64,000 bases of DNA from NCBI GenBank assembly GCA_014706295.1, contig JACSVZ010000016.1, positions 6,863,168-6,927,167 of the forward strand, in the 5' to 3' direction. The notes beneath the pieces were generated by a model, which saw nothing but the letters and a program-made list of their open reading frames with translations, made no database searches and was not told the origin of the DNA. The translations under genes were made by a program, and so were the position numbers. The number at the start of each line of letters is the position of its first letter. Position 1 is the stretch's first letter. This stretch comes from Lycocorax pyrrhopterus obiensis (lineage: Eukaryota > Chordata > Aves > Passeriformes > Paradisaeidae). Of the stretch, positions 26,065 through 36,465 are shown piece by piece.

Positions 26065-27407
26065 GTAAGTTATACTTCAGCTGAATTGAACAGATTAGGG
26101 ACATTTTTAATGAATTACTTTTTTCTTTGGCCATGTAAAAAGAATAATTTTGGCTAAATTAAATTGATAAATCATACTGCTTTGTTATTGAACCTAAAGG
26201 ATTAATTTAATTTATTTTTATGCCAATTTACATGGTGTTTTCTTCTGATATTATCTTCTTAAGAAACCTTTCTTGTTAATGTAATGTACTTGCATTCTCT
26301 TTATAGTTTGGGGCATACTGTCTGGACTGAACAGTGCATTTACTGCTATCTTATTTGCTTTTAATTTTAAACATTTATAGTTCCTTCTGAGGATAGCCAG
26401 AGCCGTGACTTTTTAGTGCAGGCCTGTTCCACCTAACAGAGGACATATCTGCAAGAACAGTATTTGTAGGTGTGCTTGGAATAGCCTGTGTGTGTCTGTC
26501 CCCTCACACATCTGTGCTGTCACTGAAGCACTGGTGAGGGTAAACAGAGTCTGTGTCCTTCCCCTTCTGTGCAGCAGCAGTGACAGACGCTGCCCAACGA
26601 TGCTTGCAGCTGCCCACAGCCTCTCCTGGGCTCCCCTGGGGCACAGCTCTGTACAGAGCAGGGAAAGCAGGGCTTTAGAGGGAAAAGAAACATCAGTTCT
26701 GCCAGCTCTCACCTGCTGTGGGCACAGCTGTTCCCAAGTGCCAGGCTCAGGGCAGTGCTGTGGGCTGATCTCCCTGTTTGGAGAGCAGCTCCTGATGCAG
26801 TCGCACTGGGAGCGGTCCAGTTTGCACACTCCAGGGCTGGCCCAGGTCCTGTGCCAGGATGAAATGAGAGAGAGTTTGTCAGGAGAGTCACTTCCAAAGC
26901 ACAGTGCTGATTCAGATGAAAGTGGAAGTACAGGCACCTTTTGTCCCCTTCAATACTGGAGGGTGCCAAAAAGAGTTCATGATGGGACCAATTTAAATGG
27001 CTAATTAGGCCCTTTTAATCACACATGACAAGATAACCATGTTGTATTCATTAGCTATCACTTTCTGAATTTAATGTTAGGTTTACTGAAGTTAGTTGTT
27101 GTCCAGTTAACTTTTTTAACCATTTACTGCTCTGTTAAATGTCAGTTAAACATTAAAATTTTATTCTGATAGTGACCTTAGGAAAGACCAAGTTTGTCCC
27201 TCAGTGTGAGCAGCTGTGAAGGTGGGATGGGATGAGAGGGACAGAGCTGTACACAGTGGTACAGGAATCTGTCCCTATGTGTGGCAGTGTCCAAGGATGC
27301 ACTAGACTGATCTGAGATCCGTGAGCTGGGTTTGGGGCAGTGCCAGTGCCACACACCTCTGATGTGCAATGTGTTACATGCAGTTAATGACTAATGTGTT
27401 TTTTCAG
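26065..27407 (+). other. CLSTN2: CLSTN2 intron, 1.3 kb, with a GC-rich island
   Basis: The middle of this intron (about 26490-26960) is noticeably more GC-rich than its flanks. It holds two opposed long open frames of 170 codons on plus and 174 on minus. Neither resembles a known protein, and the overlap is what GC-rich, stop-poor sequence produces by chance. The intron ends in a gttttttcag acceptor. Confidence 0.75.
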
Positions 27408-27631
27408 ATGTTTTGGTGAAGATGTCTGCATTAGTATCCCAGATATAGATGCCTATGTAATGGTGTTTCAGGCCAATGAGCCCAAGATCACAATAACTGG
27501 CATGGACCACTTTGCTAGACCAGCTGCACAGTTTGAAAGTGAAAGAGGTGTCATTTTGTTACCTGACATCAGGATCGTCAGCACAGTCACTAAAATGGAG
27601 CATCCAGTGGACTTAAGAGAACATGACAGAG
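27408..27631 (+). CDS. CLSTN2: CLSTN2 coding exon: ectodomain
   Basis: This 224-bp exon begins by completing Gln and then reads CFGEDVCISIPDIDAYVMV, followed by RPAAQFESERGVILLPDI and IVSTVTKME. It ends one base into an Ala codon (g|cc). The beginning matches the family closely. The last 15 or so residues (EHPVDLREHDR) look less constrained, as expected for a linker. The donor is gtttgt, a poor match to gtragt. The length is not a multiple of three, so skipping this exon would shift the frame. Confidence 0.93.
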
Positions 27632-29252
27632 GTTTGTGTCTTTATTTTAAATATTATTACTCATTTTTTAATGTCTCATGTTTTTTAAAGGATGGTGCAA
27701 ACAAGTAATGCAAGGAAGTCACTTCACCCAGATTAATTAGGCCACAGTAATTCTGTACTGAAGAAATTCAATTCAACACATTGAAAAATGTTTTAAATGG
27801 TGGCAGGTCAGAATGTGCTTCAAAAAAAGCAGATTTTCCGTGTAGTGCCCATTTATTATACTTCAGAATAATTCCTTCCTACTCTTCCTTTCATATTCTG
27901 TTACCTAGGGTATTTTCTTTAGAATGTCTCTACTTGTAACAGAATTTTGTTAATTGTGCTGATAAAGTGAAAAGCAGTAATTGAACAAAAGTTGAAGTTT
28001 GAGTCTGCTCTTACGTTTCCAGCTCTGATACTTGTGAGTGATACTTGAGAAAGTAATCTCGTGCCTCAGTATCCCACCTATAAAAGGTATATATAATCCT
28101 TTTAAAATACTTCTTTTCAATGATGACATCTTCTAATGCCGAGCAATGTGTGTATTATTATTCAACACTGGATGAATGTTCCGAAGTATAAATCAAGTTT
28201 AAAATCATTGCCTATAAAGGAATATTCCTTTTGGATGTTTGTATGCAAGGCAGATGAAATATCTGGTAATTTGAGGAATCATTCTGAACACTTTGCTGGA
28301 CTAGAATAAGCAGCAACTAGATGTAGAGAAGAGAAAATAGGTAATGATATGCAAGTTTAGGGGCGTGGATTCCCTGAGGCTTACAAATTTGACTTGGTCT
28401 GTATTTTTGGATATGTTACAGCTGTACTTATAGTTTAGGTACCCAAATTCATTGCACCAGGAGTTGGGAATCTAGGGCATAAGGCTTTCCTGTCTGTGCC
28501 CTCCTTCCCAATACACCCTCTAACATCAAATTCTCAAAATGGGCAGGAAGTTCCAGGCTTGCAGTGTCTGTGCCCTCAGGGAGCTGCTTAAGCAGTTCTG
28601 CCACACACTCTGTGCTAAGTCGATCAGAGAGTTTAAATTTTAATTTGATAGGCTACTCTTTTTCCAGTGACAGAATTATTTTTTTACTTGTACGTATTGA
28701 AGGACAGTCAGTTTATAACTTAATTTCTTTAAGTCATACAGCACAGGCTCTTGCTATTTATGATAATGCCCTGCTCTTGGATAGATGGCCAGGTCTTTGT
28801 AATGCAAATTGTGTATGGGGCATAGAGTAACTGAGAGAATCATCCAAGCATAGATATGTTGGATGTGTGTTTTTCCAGTTTGGTTTTCCTTGAGAAACCT
28901 GGTATTGATACAGCATTGAAACACGGAATTTTTTACATGAATTTATATCCAAGGTCAAATTTCAGTTTTCTACTTCCAGTAATGGTCTTGGATGCCTTTT
29001 ATTACAGAGCAATAGATATTTTCTATCTCCCTGGGTGTTCGTAGGCCTTCATCATCACAGCACCTGCACAGACAGGACACTTCTCTTGATTTGCTTCAAG
29101 TGTGCTGGATTTAATATCAGCAAAAACAGTTCAGCCATCTTGGCAAAAATTGAAAGCCCTGATGCAAAGCGCATAAAATGACTGAGCTGGTCTGTGATCA
29201 TTTATCTTCATTTCCTTCTTTTTTTTTCATGGTCTGTGCCATGGGTTCACAG
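27632..29252 (+). other. CLSTN2: CLSTN2 intron, 1.6 kb
   Basis: AT-rich intron sequence with no exon or repeat recognised. It runs from the weak donor gtttgt to the acceptor gggttcacag. A T-rich stretch at about 29216-29228 could serve as the polypyrimidine tract, although it sits some distance upstream of the AG. Confidence 0.75.
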
Positions 29253-29423
29253 CCAATAAGCAAGTGGTAGTAGAGGAAATGCTCCACAACTTGGATTTCT
29301 GTGATGTTTTGGTCATTGGTGCAGAACTAGACCCTGAACAAGAGTGTTTAGAACTTGATCATGGGGAGCTTCAAGGAAAACATCTAGATGCCACAAATTC
29401 GACTGCAGGATATTCAATCTATG
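29253..29423 (+). CDS. CLSTN2: CLSTN2 coding exon: ectodomain with N-glycosylation sequon
   Basis: This 171-bp exon encodes NKQVVVEEMLHNLDFCDVLV, then ELDPEQECLELDHGEL, and ends HLDATNSTAGYSIYG with Gly split across the junction. EEMLHNLDFCD and DATNSTAGYSIYG are family hallmarks. The Asn-Ser-Thr at 29396-29404 is a predicted N-glycosylation sequon in the extracellular part. GC3 is low (18 of 56 full codons by my count), unlike the next exon. The donor is the consensus gtaagt, with the exon ending tat-g. Confidence 0.95.
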
Positions 29424-30008
29424 GTAAGTTCATTAAATTTGTTTTCCCTTATTTTGTCACACGAATTATATATTGGAATGAAAGCTCTAATATGTAAGAA
29501 ATTAAACAGAAATCTGTGATTTACTGGCCATAAAAATATCCCAAGAGTGACTGCATCTTAAAAACACAGTTGCTTCTTGATCTCTGGATGTGCTGTGTTT
29601 GCCCTTTGGATTCTCAGCATCCCTCCTGCTACTCCCCAAGTAAGGAAAATGGCATCCCTGCTTTTTTAAATGTGGGGTTCTTGTGGACCATCACAGTGGA
29701 ACGTGGGAGTGAGGGGATTCCTCACTGTTCCTGCACAGTGCTGGTACATTGGCCATCTTTTTTCTGATCACTAAGTAATTTATTCTGTACCTTTTGTTGT
29801 TGTATTCATCCCTGTCCGTTAGGGAGCTACACTCAGTTCCGAAAGCTGTTCTCACATGATCAGGTATCAGGGAATATTTGGTGCTCTGTCATTTGCAGAC
29901 CGTTCTGCCAAGTTCTGTGTTTTCTGTGAGCAGCTGATTTGTTCTGTATTGCCCAGAGCAGTATTCCTTTGCCCATCCCTGAGCTGTCCCTGCCCTCCCA
30001 CCCTGCAG
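29424..30008 (+). other. CLSTN2: CLSTN2 intron, 585 bp
   Basis: A short intron with no recognised repeat. It becomes C/T-rich toward the acceptor (ccctgccctcccaccctgcag), which gives a strong polypyrimidine tract. No exon is seen. Confidence 0.8.
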
Positions 30009-30154
30009 GCGTGGACAGCATGTTCAGCTACGAGCAGGTGCTGCGGCAGCTCCGCTACCGCAACTGGGGCACCTCGGCCACCTCCGACAGGAAGTTCAGG
30101 GTCAAGTGCTCGGAGCTCAACGGGCGTTACACCAGCAATGAATTCAACCTGGAG
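30009..30154 (+). CDS. CLSTN2: CLSTN2 coding exon: membrane-proximal ectodomain
   Basis: This 146-bp exon completes Gly and reads VDSMFSYEQVLRQLRYRNWG, then CSELNGRYTSNEFNLE, ending in phase 0 before gtgagc. The YEQVLRQLRYRNW and CSELNGRYTSNEFNLE blocks are diagnostic of calsyntenins. GC3 is 45 of 48 codons by my count, against about one third in the exon 585 bp upstream. This block sits just outside the region where calsyntenins are shed by alpha-secretase-like cleavage; that cleavage is family knowledge and is not visible here. Confidence 0.95.
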
Positions 30155-30650
30155 GTGAGCAATGACTGAGTCGTGTTTTCTGACCTAGCACCGAGGCCTA
30201 GAGCACACGTAACAACCACAGGAAATGGCAGGACCTGCTTAGCAATATGGTCAAAATTAGTAATTGTTTATAAAAACTATTAACAGCTTAGTAATTGTTA
30301 ATAAAATTAACAGTTCTTTCATAATGTTTAGATAACACCTAAAAGCTGATTAATATAGCGAGAAGAAAAAGTCACTAAACAGGTAAATCAAAAGAGTCCT
30401 GTTCTGTGCCACTTCAGAGTCAACAGCCAGAAAGGTTAGAATGCATTTTTCGTGCTAGAAATTAGAAATATATTAAGCTGTGTATTTTCCACTGGCACAA
30501 ACTAAGAAGTTAATTTGGCCTTTAGGATCTATGTAATAGTGTTCCTATCTGCTGATGAACTTCATAGTCCAATGTAGTATATGGAGCCAGCGGGCTTGGA
30601 GTATAAAACACTTTTTAGTAATCTGGTCTCTTATTTTTCTCTTCTCCCAG
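30155..30650 (+). other. CLSTN2: CLSTN2 intron, 496 bp
   Basis: AT-rich with no repeats of known family. Positions 30258-30315 hold an imperfect local duplication built on ttagtaattgttwataaaa. It ends in a cttctcccag acceptor. Confidence 0.8.
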
Positions 30651-30774
30651 GTTAATATCCTACACAGTTCCAACTCCAACTTCATGGACCATGTAAATCA
30701 CATGATAGTCCAACCCCAATTTCTCCAATCTGTTCAGCACCCTGAGGGGAGTGTAAGTGCAGTTCACAACTCAG
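30651..30774 (+). CDS. CLSTN2: CLSTN2 coding exon: juxtamembrane stalk
   Basis: This 124-bp exon starts in phase 0 with VNILHSSNSNFMDHVNHMIV, continues QPQFLQSVQHPEGSVSAVHN, and ends one base into a Val codon before gtatgt. The block HVNHMIVQPQFLQSV matches the calsyntenin stalk, which lies directly before the membrane. The first 12 residues appear to vary between calsyntenins. This segment is the expected area of ectodomain shedding. Confidence 0.92.
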
Positions 30775-32340
30775 GTATGTGACACCTTCACAGAGGCTGC
30801 TCACAATGATGCCGCTGTGTCAGTGTTTCCCTTGGGGCCAGCCTGCTCAACAGACTAAAGCCCCGAGGTCCATTGTCTGAGCTTCTAAAACCTCTCAGAG
30901 ATCATTGCACAGGTGGGAAAGAAGGTAACATTGAATTCTATTCTGTCCAAGAATGTACTTTGTAATTGAAACCTGGTATCCTTTCTCAAAGGCTTCATTA
31001 ATGGTTTTGTACTCTGACCCCCACAGTTTAAAAATGTCTTGTTTCTGGTATTGAATGGTATGAAGGGTAATATTTATGCTCATATTGCCCTTGTGCATCT
31101 GTATTTCTGTAGCATATTAATTTCTACCCACTCCTTTCTAAACAAAAGGAAGAAATTGCATTATTATTTCAAAGTATAATTGCTGCAGTGCCTCTGTTAG
31201 CTGCTGTCAAGGCCTCATTCTGGGCTCTCTGGTGATAAGATAGGTTCATCCATGTGCAGCAGGGATTAGGCTATATTTTAATTTCATTTTTAGGCTATAT
31301 GAGTTAAAATATATACCCAAATCTGAAACCTTTTCAGTGAAGTTAAATCTAGGGAAAAGCTACCTGTTTAAAAGTTGGATTCTGAAATCCTTTTAGCTGA
31401 ATGATACATATGAAAAGAAGTAAAGCTGATGTAAAGTGTAGCCAGTTATAAGTAGCTATATACAGACATGCTTAGAAAATTACTGTATTTTTCTTTACAT
31501 TGTACAGACAGTCCACTAAAATGAAACTGAATGTTTAATGGATAAACTATTGCAAACTAGTTTTTTTTGTTCCTAAATACTGTTTTGATTTCAGACTTCC
31601 AGGGCAAGGTAATAAAATGTGTTATGGACTGGGTTATACTATAGCTCCTGGAACTGAGTACCTCGAGGTACATAGAGAGTGGCAGCATTTCTCCACTCCC
31701 CTAATTATGGAACGGATTACATGCAGTAGTTCAGAGAGATTTCTGCCTGTGACCCCCTGCCCTGGAGACAGGGGCTTCTCAAACAGTGAGGAAAAATGGC
31801 TTGAGTCCTCAAGAGTCTCCCGGGAAGGCTGGAACACAGGCAAATAGGGTGGCAATGCATTATTTTATTTCTGGGAGCTTGAGATTCACATCACAAGTGT
31901 TTGAAACCTTTATAATATAAGCTTTGAGATGCACATTTTGTCTTGAGTAAGGTTAAGGCCTCAGCTGTGATCAGAAGGGGTCAACACGCAGGTGAGAGAA
32001 CAGAATTTTACTGCAAAAACACTTGTTCTAAACTAATTGATTCTGCACTTCTTAACTACTCACCTGTAGTTAAGTGGCTCAAAGAGCAAAGGTGGGCACG
32101 ATCACTTTTTGGTTAGGATTTATCATACTCAGGGTAAGAAATCTGGGAACACCATTTGTGTTTGCTCCGCCTTAGTGGGTGGGCACTGGTCGACACCTCC
32201 TGTTGTCCCAGGCACTTGGCAGGTGTCTGTCCCAATTCTCAGTCCCAAGGAGGGGGTGCTGTGGATTAAAAACTAACGAGGTATTTAGTGGGGTTTAGGT
32301 GACTTGTTCCACAAGTATAACTCCATTCCCTTTGTCCCAG
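30775..32340 (+). other. CLSTN2: CLSTN2 intron, 1.6 kb
   Basis: No exon or mobile element recognised. It runs from the gtatgt donor to the acceptor cctttgtcccag. Confidence 0.75.
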
Positions 32341-32525
32341 TTGTTCCCAGTGTGGCCACGATCGTTATCATCATCTGTGTGAGCATCCTCGTGTTCGTCA
32401 TCACGCTGGGCGTGTACCGGATCCGCACGGCCCATCAGCACAGCTCCGCGGAGCACGAGGGAGCCAAGGAAAACGAGATGGACTGGGATGACTCCGCTCT
32501 CACCATCACTGTCAACCCCATGGAG
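32341..32525 (+). CDS. CLSTN2: CLSTN2 coding exon: transmembrane helix and first WDD motif
   Basis: This 185-bp exon completes Val and encodes VPSVATIVIIICVSILVFV with the following ITLGVY, a single hydrophobic helix at about 32352-32417. A basic stop-transfer sequence RIRTAHQH follows, which fixes a type I topology. The cytoplasmic part contains MDWDDSALTITVNP at 32478-32519. In calsyntenins the WDD motif binds the TPR domain of kinesin light chain. The donor GAG|gtactt is weak. Read-through would add Val-Leu-Asn and stop at 32535-32537. GC3 is high (51 of 61 by my count). Confidence 0.95.
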
Positions 32526-33139
32526 GTACTTAACTGAGGCACAGCATTGTATCCTGGCACTGCCAGGAGTCACTGGCTGGGCTGGCAGCGGGGTCCTGAG
32601 CCTCTTTCAGGGTGCAGTTGTTCAGTTGTACGTATGTACACTCAGGACCCCATCCCAGTTCTCAGCTCTGCACACCTTGCTAAGATGTAATTGAGAACTT
32701 CAGATTTGTTGTCATATATAATTACTAAAGAAGATGGTGAAGAACACTCAGGTGCAGCATCACTTGCACTCCATCCATGTCTATTTGTAGGTACCCAAGA
32801 TGACAGAGTTGCTTTGGTTTTAACCTTTTAATGTAAGCACTTATGCATTAAAGGGAGGGGAAATCATCAGCAGGTTAAAGAAGCTGATGTTGAAGGTTTA
32901 AATTTTGGCAATGTGGCTAACAAAGATATTGTTTATTGACATTCCATTCTTCTTACAGTAGTTTTTGAATGTTTGCTACCAGCTTGTATGAGATTTGGTG
33001 CCTAATAATCACATAATGATGGAAAGCAGATTTCCCCAGCATGTTAGCATTTCTGAATGCTCATTTGAGACAGCCAGTGGCTGCTGAGAAGGCACCTTTG
33101 TGCTACTGTCTCGCTTTCATTTCTTTACATGTATCGTAG
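32526..33139 (+). other. CLSTN2: CLSTN2 last intron, 614 bp; possible retained intron
   Basis: The intron begins at a weak gtactt donor and ends at acatgtatcgtag, an acceptor with a poor pyrimidine tract just before the AG. An in-frame TGA lies 10 bases inside (32535-32537). An ATTAAA hexamer at 32847-32852 could act as an intronic poly(A) signal. Whether this is used is inference only. Confidence 0.7.
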
Positions 33140-33349
33140 AAATATGAAAAGCCACACCAGACAGAAGAGGAGAGTGAGGAAGAAGACATAGATGATGAAG
33201 AGGAAGACACAACCAGTGCTGAATCAGATGACAGTGAAGAGGAAGAAGAGGAGGAAGAGGAGGAGGAAGTGATTGTCCAAAAGGGAGACAAAGAGAACGC
33301 CACCAGGCAAGAGCAGTTGGAGTGGGATGATTCAACACTCCCGTACTAA
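33140..33349 (+). CDS. CLSTN2: CLSTN2 last coding exon: acidic tail, second WDD motif, stop
   Basis: The last coding part is 210 bp including the TAA at 33347-33349. It opens in phase 0 with KYEKPHQTEEESEEED, passes through an 11-Glu run at 33236-33268, and ends LEWDDSTLPY. The second WDD motif (33317-33334) is the other kinesin-light-chain-binding site, and the C-terminus TLPY is as expected for calsyntenin-2. The acidic region is a family trait linked to calcium binding in the cytoplasm. The Glu run is a pure GAR codon tract, so its length may vary. The serine-rich ORFs on the minus strand here are shadows of it. Confidence 0.96.
   Translation, partial: KYEKPHQTEEESEEEDIDDEEEDTTSAESDDSEEEEEEEEEEEVIVQKGDKENATRQEQLEWDDSTLPY
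33236..33268 (+). repeat. CLSTN2: GAR trinucleotide tract coding poly-Glu
   Basis: Eleven consecutive GAA/GAG codons form an imperfect purine microsatellite inside the coding sequence. Mixed GAA and GAG usage suggests it is older than a fresh expansion. Confidence 0.9.
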
Positions 33350-33555
33350 CAAACAGCCCTGCAGCCACAGCTCTTTTGTAACAACCAATACAATGTTTTT
33401 TCAGTCTATGAATTCATTGACAGGATTTGAACTTCTGCTTGCCTATAACTGTTTTGCCTAAAATGATCTTGTTGTAGTAATTGATAATGATAGAACTGAC
33501 CCTTTTCTTACAAAGCCTGGGGAAAACGTGGTACTAACCTCCTGGCACATGCAGT

Positions 33556-33561
33556 AATAAA
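33556..33561 (+). promoter_or_regulatory. CLSTN2: Possible proximal poly(A) signal (AATAAA)
   Basis: A canonical AATAAA about 210 bases after the stop codon. Only moderately T/GT-rich sequence follows, at about 33578-33610. If used, it would give a short 3' UTR isoform. Confidence 0.4.
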
Positions 33562-34011
33562 GTAATCCAGAACTTGATCTGTTAGCAAGCGTAGTTCTCA
33601 ATTTCCTGTTTCTACCCTGCAGATGTGTGACAAAAGTCCTGTCACTCGATCCGTAGAGGTTTTTGCCTTTGCTACTTTTTTCACATGGGAGAGATTTCAG
33701 CTTGTTATGAAGAATTACTTCTGTGGGTCCAAATCCCAGTTGCCATCTAACTTCACATTCTTACAGGTGAAAAAAATGTAATCCTCCTCCAAACTGGGAC
33801 AGGGCTTTAGTGCTACAGGGGACAGAGGCTGAATTTCATCTGTCGTCTCATCCCGCCTTTTGGATGTTAACTGTGTTATAGGGATATCTAGGACCTGACA
33901 GGGGATGCATGTGTGCCTATGTAGATGTGGACAGTGTATTTTTTCAGGCATGCTGTCAGACCCTCAAGAGAGGGATTTTTAGCCAACCTACCGACAGAAA
34001 TTAAAACGAGT

Positions 34012-34072
34012 TTAAAAAAAAAAACAGCAACAAGAAGGGGCTGCTGAAGGTTACTTAAAAAAAAAAAAAAAA
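34012..34072 (+). repeat. Two poly(A) runs
   Basis: An A11 run (34014-34024) and an A16 run (34057-34072) flank about 32 bases of ordinary sequence. They are simple repeats in the presumed 3' UTR. A-rich runs like these can cause internal oligo-dT priming in cDNA libraries. Confidence 0.85.
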
Positions 34073-34666
34073 CCCAGCTCGTTCTGTCTCCACAGATTGA
34101 GTAATATGATCTTATGCAAACTGTAAATTCTAATGGGATTGATTCACTGAAAATCTGTAGAGCTGCTCATTAGTTATGGATTGAGCAATTTGCAGCAAAT
34201 CGATGCTTTAAACCGTCTGTCTCATGGAATCATTAGCTTGCTGCAGCATCTTACTGAACTAGTGGAAAATAAGTGACCCCATTATTCCATAGCTATGTAT
34301 GGCTGGGATTTAAACAATTATTTTAGATGAGGAAAATGTTCCCTTTTGCTTAGTGAATGCCAGCTGGAATTCCTGTCTGACTGTATTCTATAAAAACATT
34401 ATGCCCTATTTCTTCTGTACCCCTGCCTGCCTGCAGTGCACAAGAGAAAGGAACAACACTGTGAGCTCTCTTCTGTGCTCATAATTCTCCCTTATTTCTT
34501 CTTCCTGAAGCCATTAATGTTGAGAGAAGGTTTTATAAAGTAGACAAGGAAAAATAAAACCTACGTGGAACCAAAATAGTTGAAAACAAAACCTAAACTC
34601 TGAAGAGGTTGAGAGACTATTTTAGTTTGTTATGGTAACACAGCATATTTTTCTTAAACACTGTTT

Positions 34667-34700
34667 AAAAAGAAAAAAAAAAGAAAAAAAAAGGAAAAAG
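34667..34700 (+). repeat. A-rich simple repeat (AAAAG)n-like
   Basis: A purine-only stretch of A runs broken by single or double G, about 34 bases long. Confidence 0.8.
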
Positions 34701-35750
34701 CAGAGCTACATCTACAATGTGTTAATAAGTCTATGTGGTGTGGATTTTGTCCCCCCTTCCTTAAGTACCTTTGCATCTTCAACTGCTCTCCTGACCAAAA
34801 GCTGCAGCACTTGCTAGGGGAGCTGCTCTAACGCATAGAAACAGAATGGCATGGAAGTGAAGTGACTGCTGCTTCGTGGCTTGTCTGGGTTATTTTCCTG
34901 AGTACTTTGTTTCCTTTGGAATTTCATCTTTGACTTTTGCTTTCGTAATTTGCTGTTTTAAATGCGCTGCTTCCTCTCCTCCACTCTCCCAGTCAGTCTA
35001 GCCACAACAGGACCTTCCTGAGCACCCTGAATGGTGGGTGATGGTGCAAAGGGTACTTTGTGCAACCCTGAGGGTGTCCACTTCCCTAATAATACTAGGT
35101 TATTAACAGCCCCTGAATGTCGTGGGATATAGGGAATATATAGTGTGTTTGGGGGTTCTTGTAATTGCAGTTTCTGCATTTGAGAGCTGAAGGGAAATAC
35201 TGACAGCAACTAGGCCTTGTAGTTTAATAACTCGAAAGTAAATGAAAGAAAAATCTATATTAATTTTAAAATTAGAGATATTCATGCTTTTATGTGTTGG
35301 GCCAGCAGTCATGTTGTCAGATGGTTGTTAAGACTGGCAATACAGCAGTTTTCTTTTGTTATCAATCCTGTTTCACTTTTTTCTCTCACACATATTAAAC
35401 TTAAAAGAATATCTGCAGAATCAAGGCCATATAAGTACATTTTATCTGCAGGAATAACAACTGTAAAAATGGCCACAATTTCTGTTTAATACAAAATTAA
35501 TATTTCTGAATATCTTGAACAAAAAATGTTATGTTAGATCATTTCCTGCCATCCTCATATCCTAGCTCATTTCCTAGTTTTAATTTTTTTAGTGACATGA
35601 AGCAGGCTCTTCATGATGCTTGTTATCAGCACATATCAGCAAATCTTTCTTCTCAGAAAAAAAAAGATTTAAAAGCAAATGTAGATATTTAAAAGTCAAT
35701 TTCAATTTAAAACTGGACTTAAATTATTTTTAAGTTTCTGTTATTCCTGA

Positions 35751-35778
35751 TTATTATTATTGTTGTCGTTGTTGTTAT
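35751..35778 (+). repeat. TTA/TTG trinucleotide repeat
   Basis: A short run of TTA units changes into TTG units with one TCG interruption. It is a minor microsatellite in the presumed 3' UTR. Confidence 0.75.
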
Positions 35779-36465
35779 CATAGCAAACATTAGGGCAACA
35801 TGAAAACAGCAATTTACAACCTTATTGACAGCCTTTAATTCTTTTATATGTTTGTGAATTCATCAGTGTGTTTCTCCATCTAATAGACTTTTATCTTTTT
35901 GTTACTGGAAGCAGATCTTTTCAGGTTGTACTCGTACATTACACAAGAAGCAAACAAAGTATTTTCTCTACTGTAAATAAACCTACCTTTTTAAACCTAA
36001 GCAAAGTAATACAGGCATGTGTGTTATCACTAAAACTTGGTTTGCAGTAAGATATTCAGCAAACTAAAATGTATCACTGTACTTATTTTAGATTACTCAT
36101 TGGAGTGCATTATGCAGCATTTTTCATTCAAATAAATAGAAACATCCTTTTCACAAAATGGCAGTGAGAATGAGAGACTTTGTCACAAAATGGGCCCTAG
36201 AATACTTGTGTAGCACTGAGAGCAGCAGCTTCCTGAGCCAAACTACTAATAGAAAATCAAAGAAATATCTCTTTTCCTAAAACAATTCTAACAGTATTTC
36301 CTCCCCTCCTGCAATTATGTTTTGATATAACCTACTTGCTTAAAAACCAACCAGAACATATACACACACATACATGCATAAAGACAGACAGGTGGGGGTT
36401 TTTGCCCCTAATCAAAAGCCAAAATGCTCTTCTTTCCTCCCTGAAAAAAAGTGTTTAGAACTGTA

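Noticed and set aside
33103..33368. Minus-strand serine- and proline-rich ORFs
   Set aside because: They are the reverse complement of the GAR poly-Glu tract in the last CLSTN2 exon, and the plus frame is clearly the coding one.
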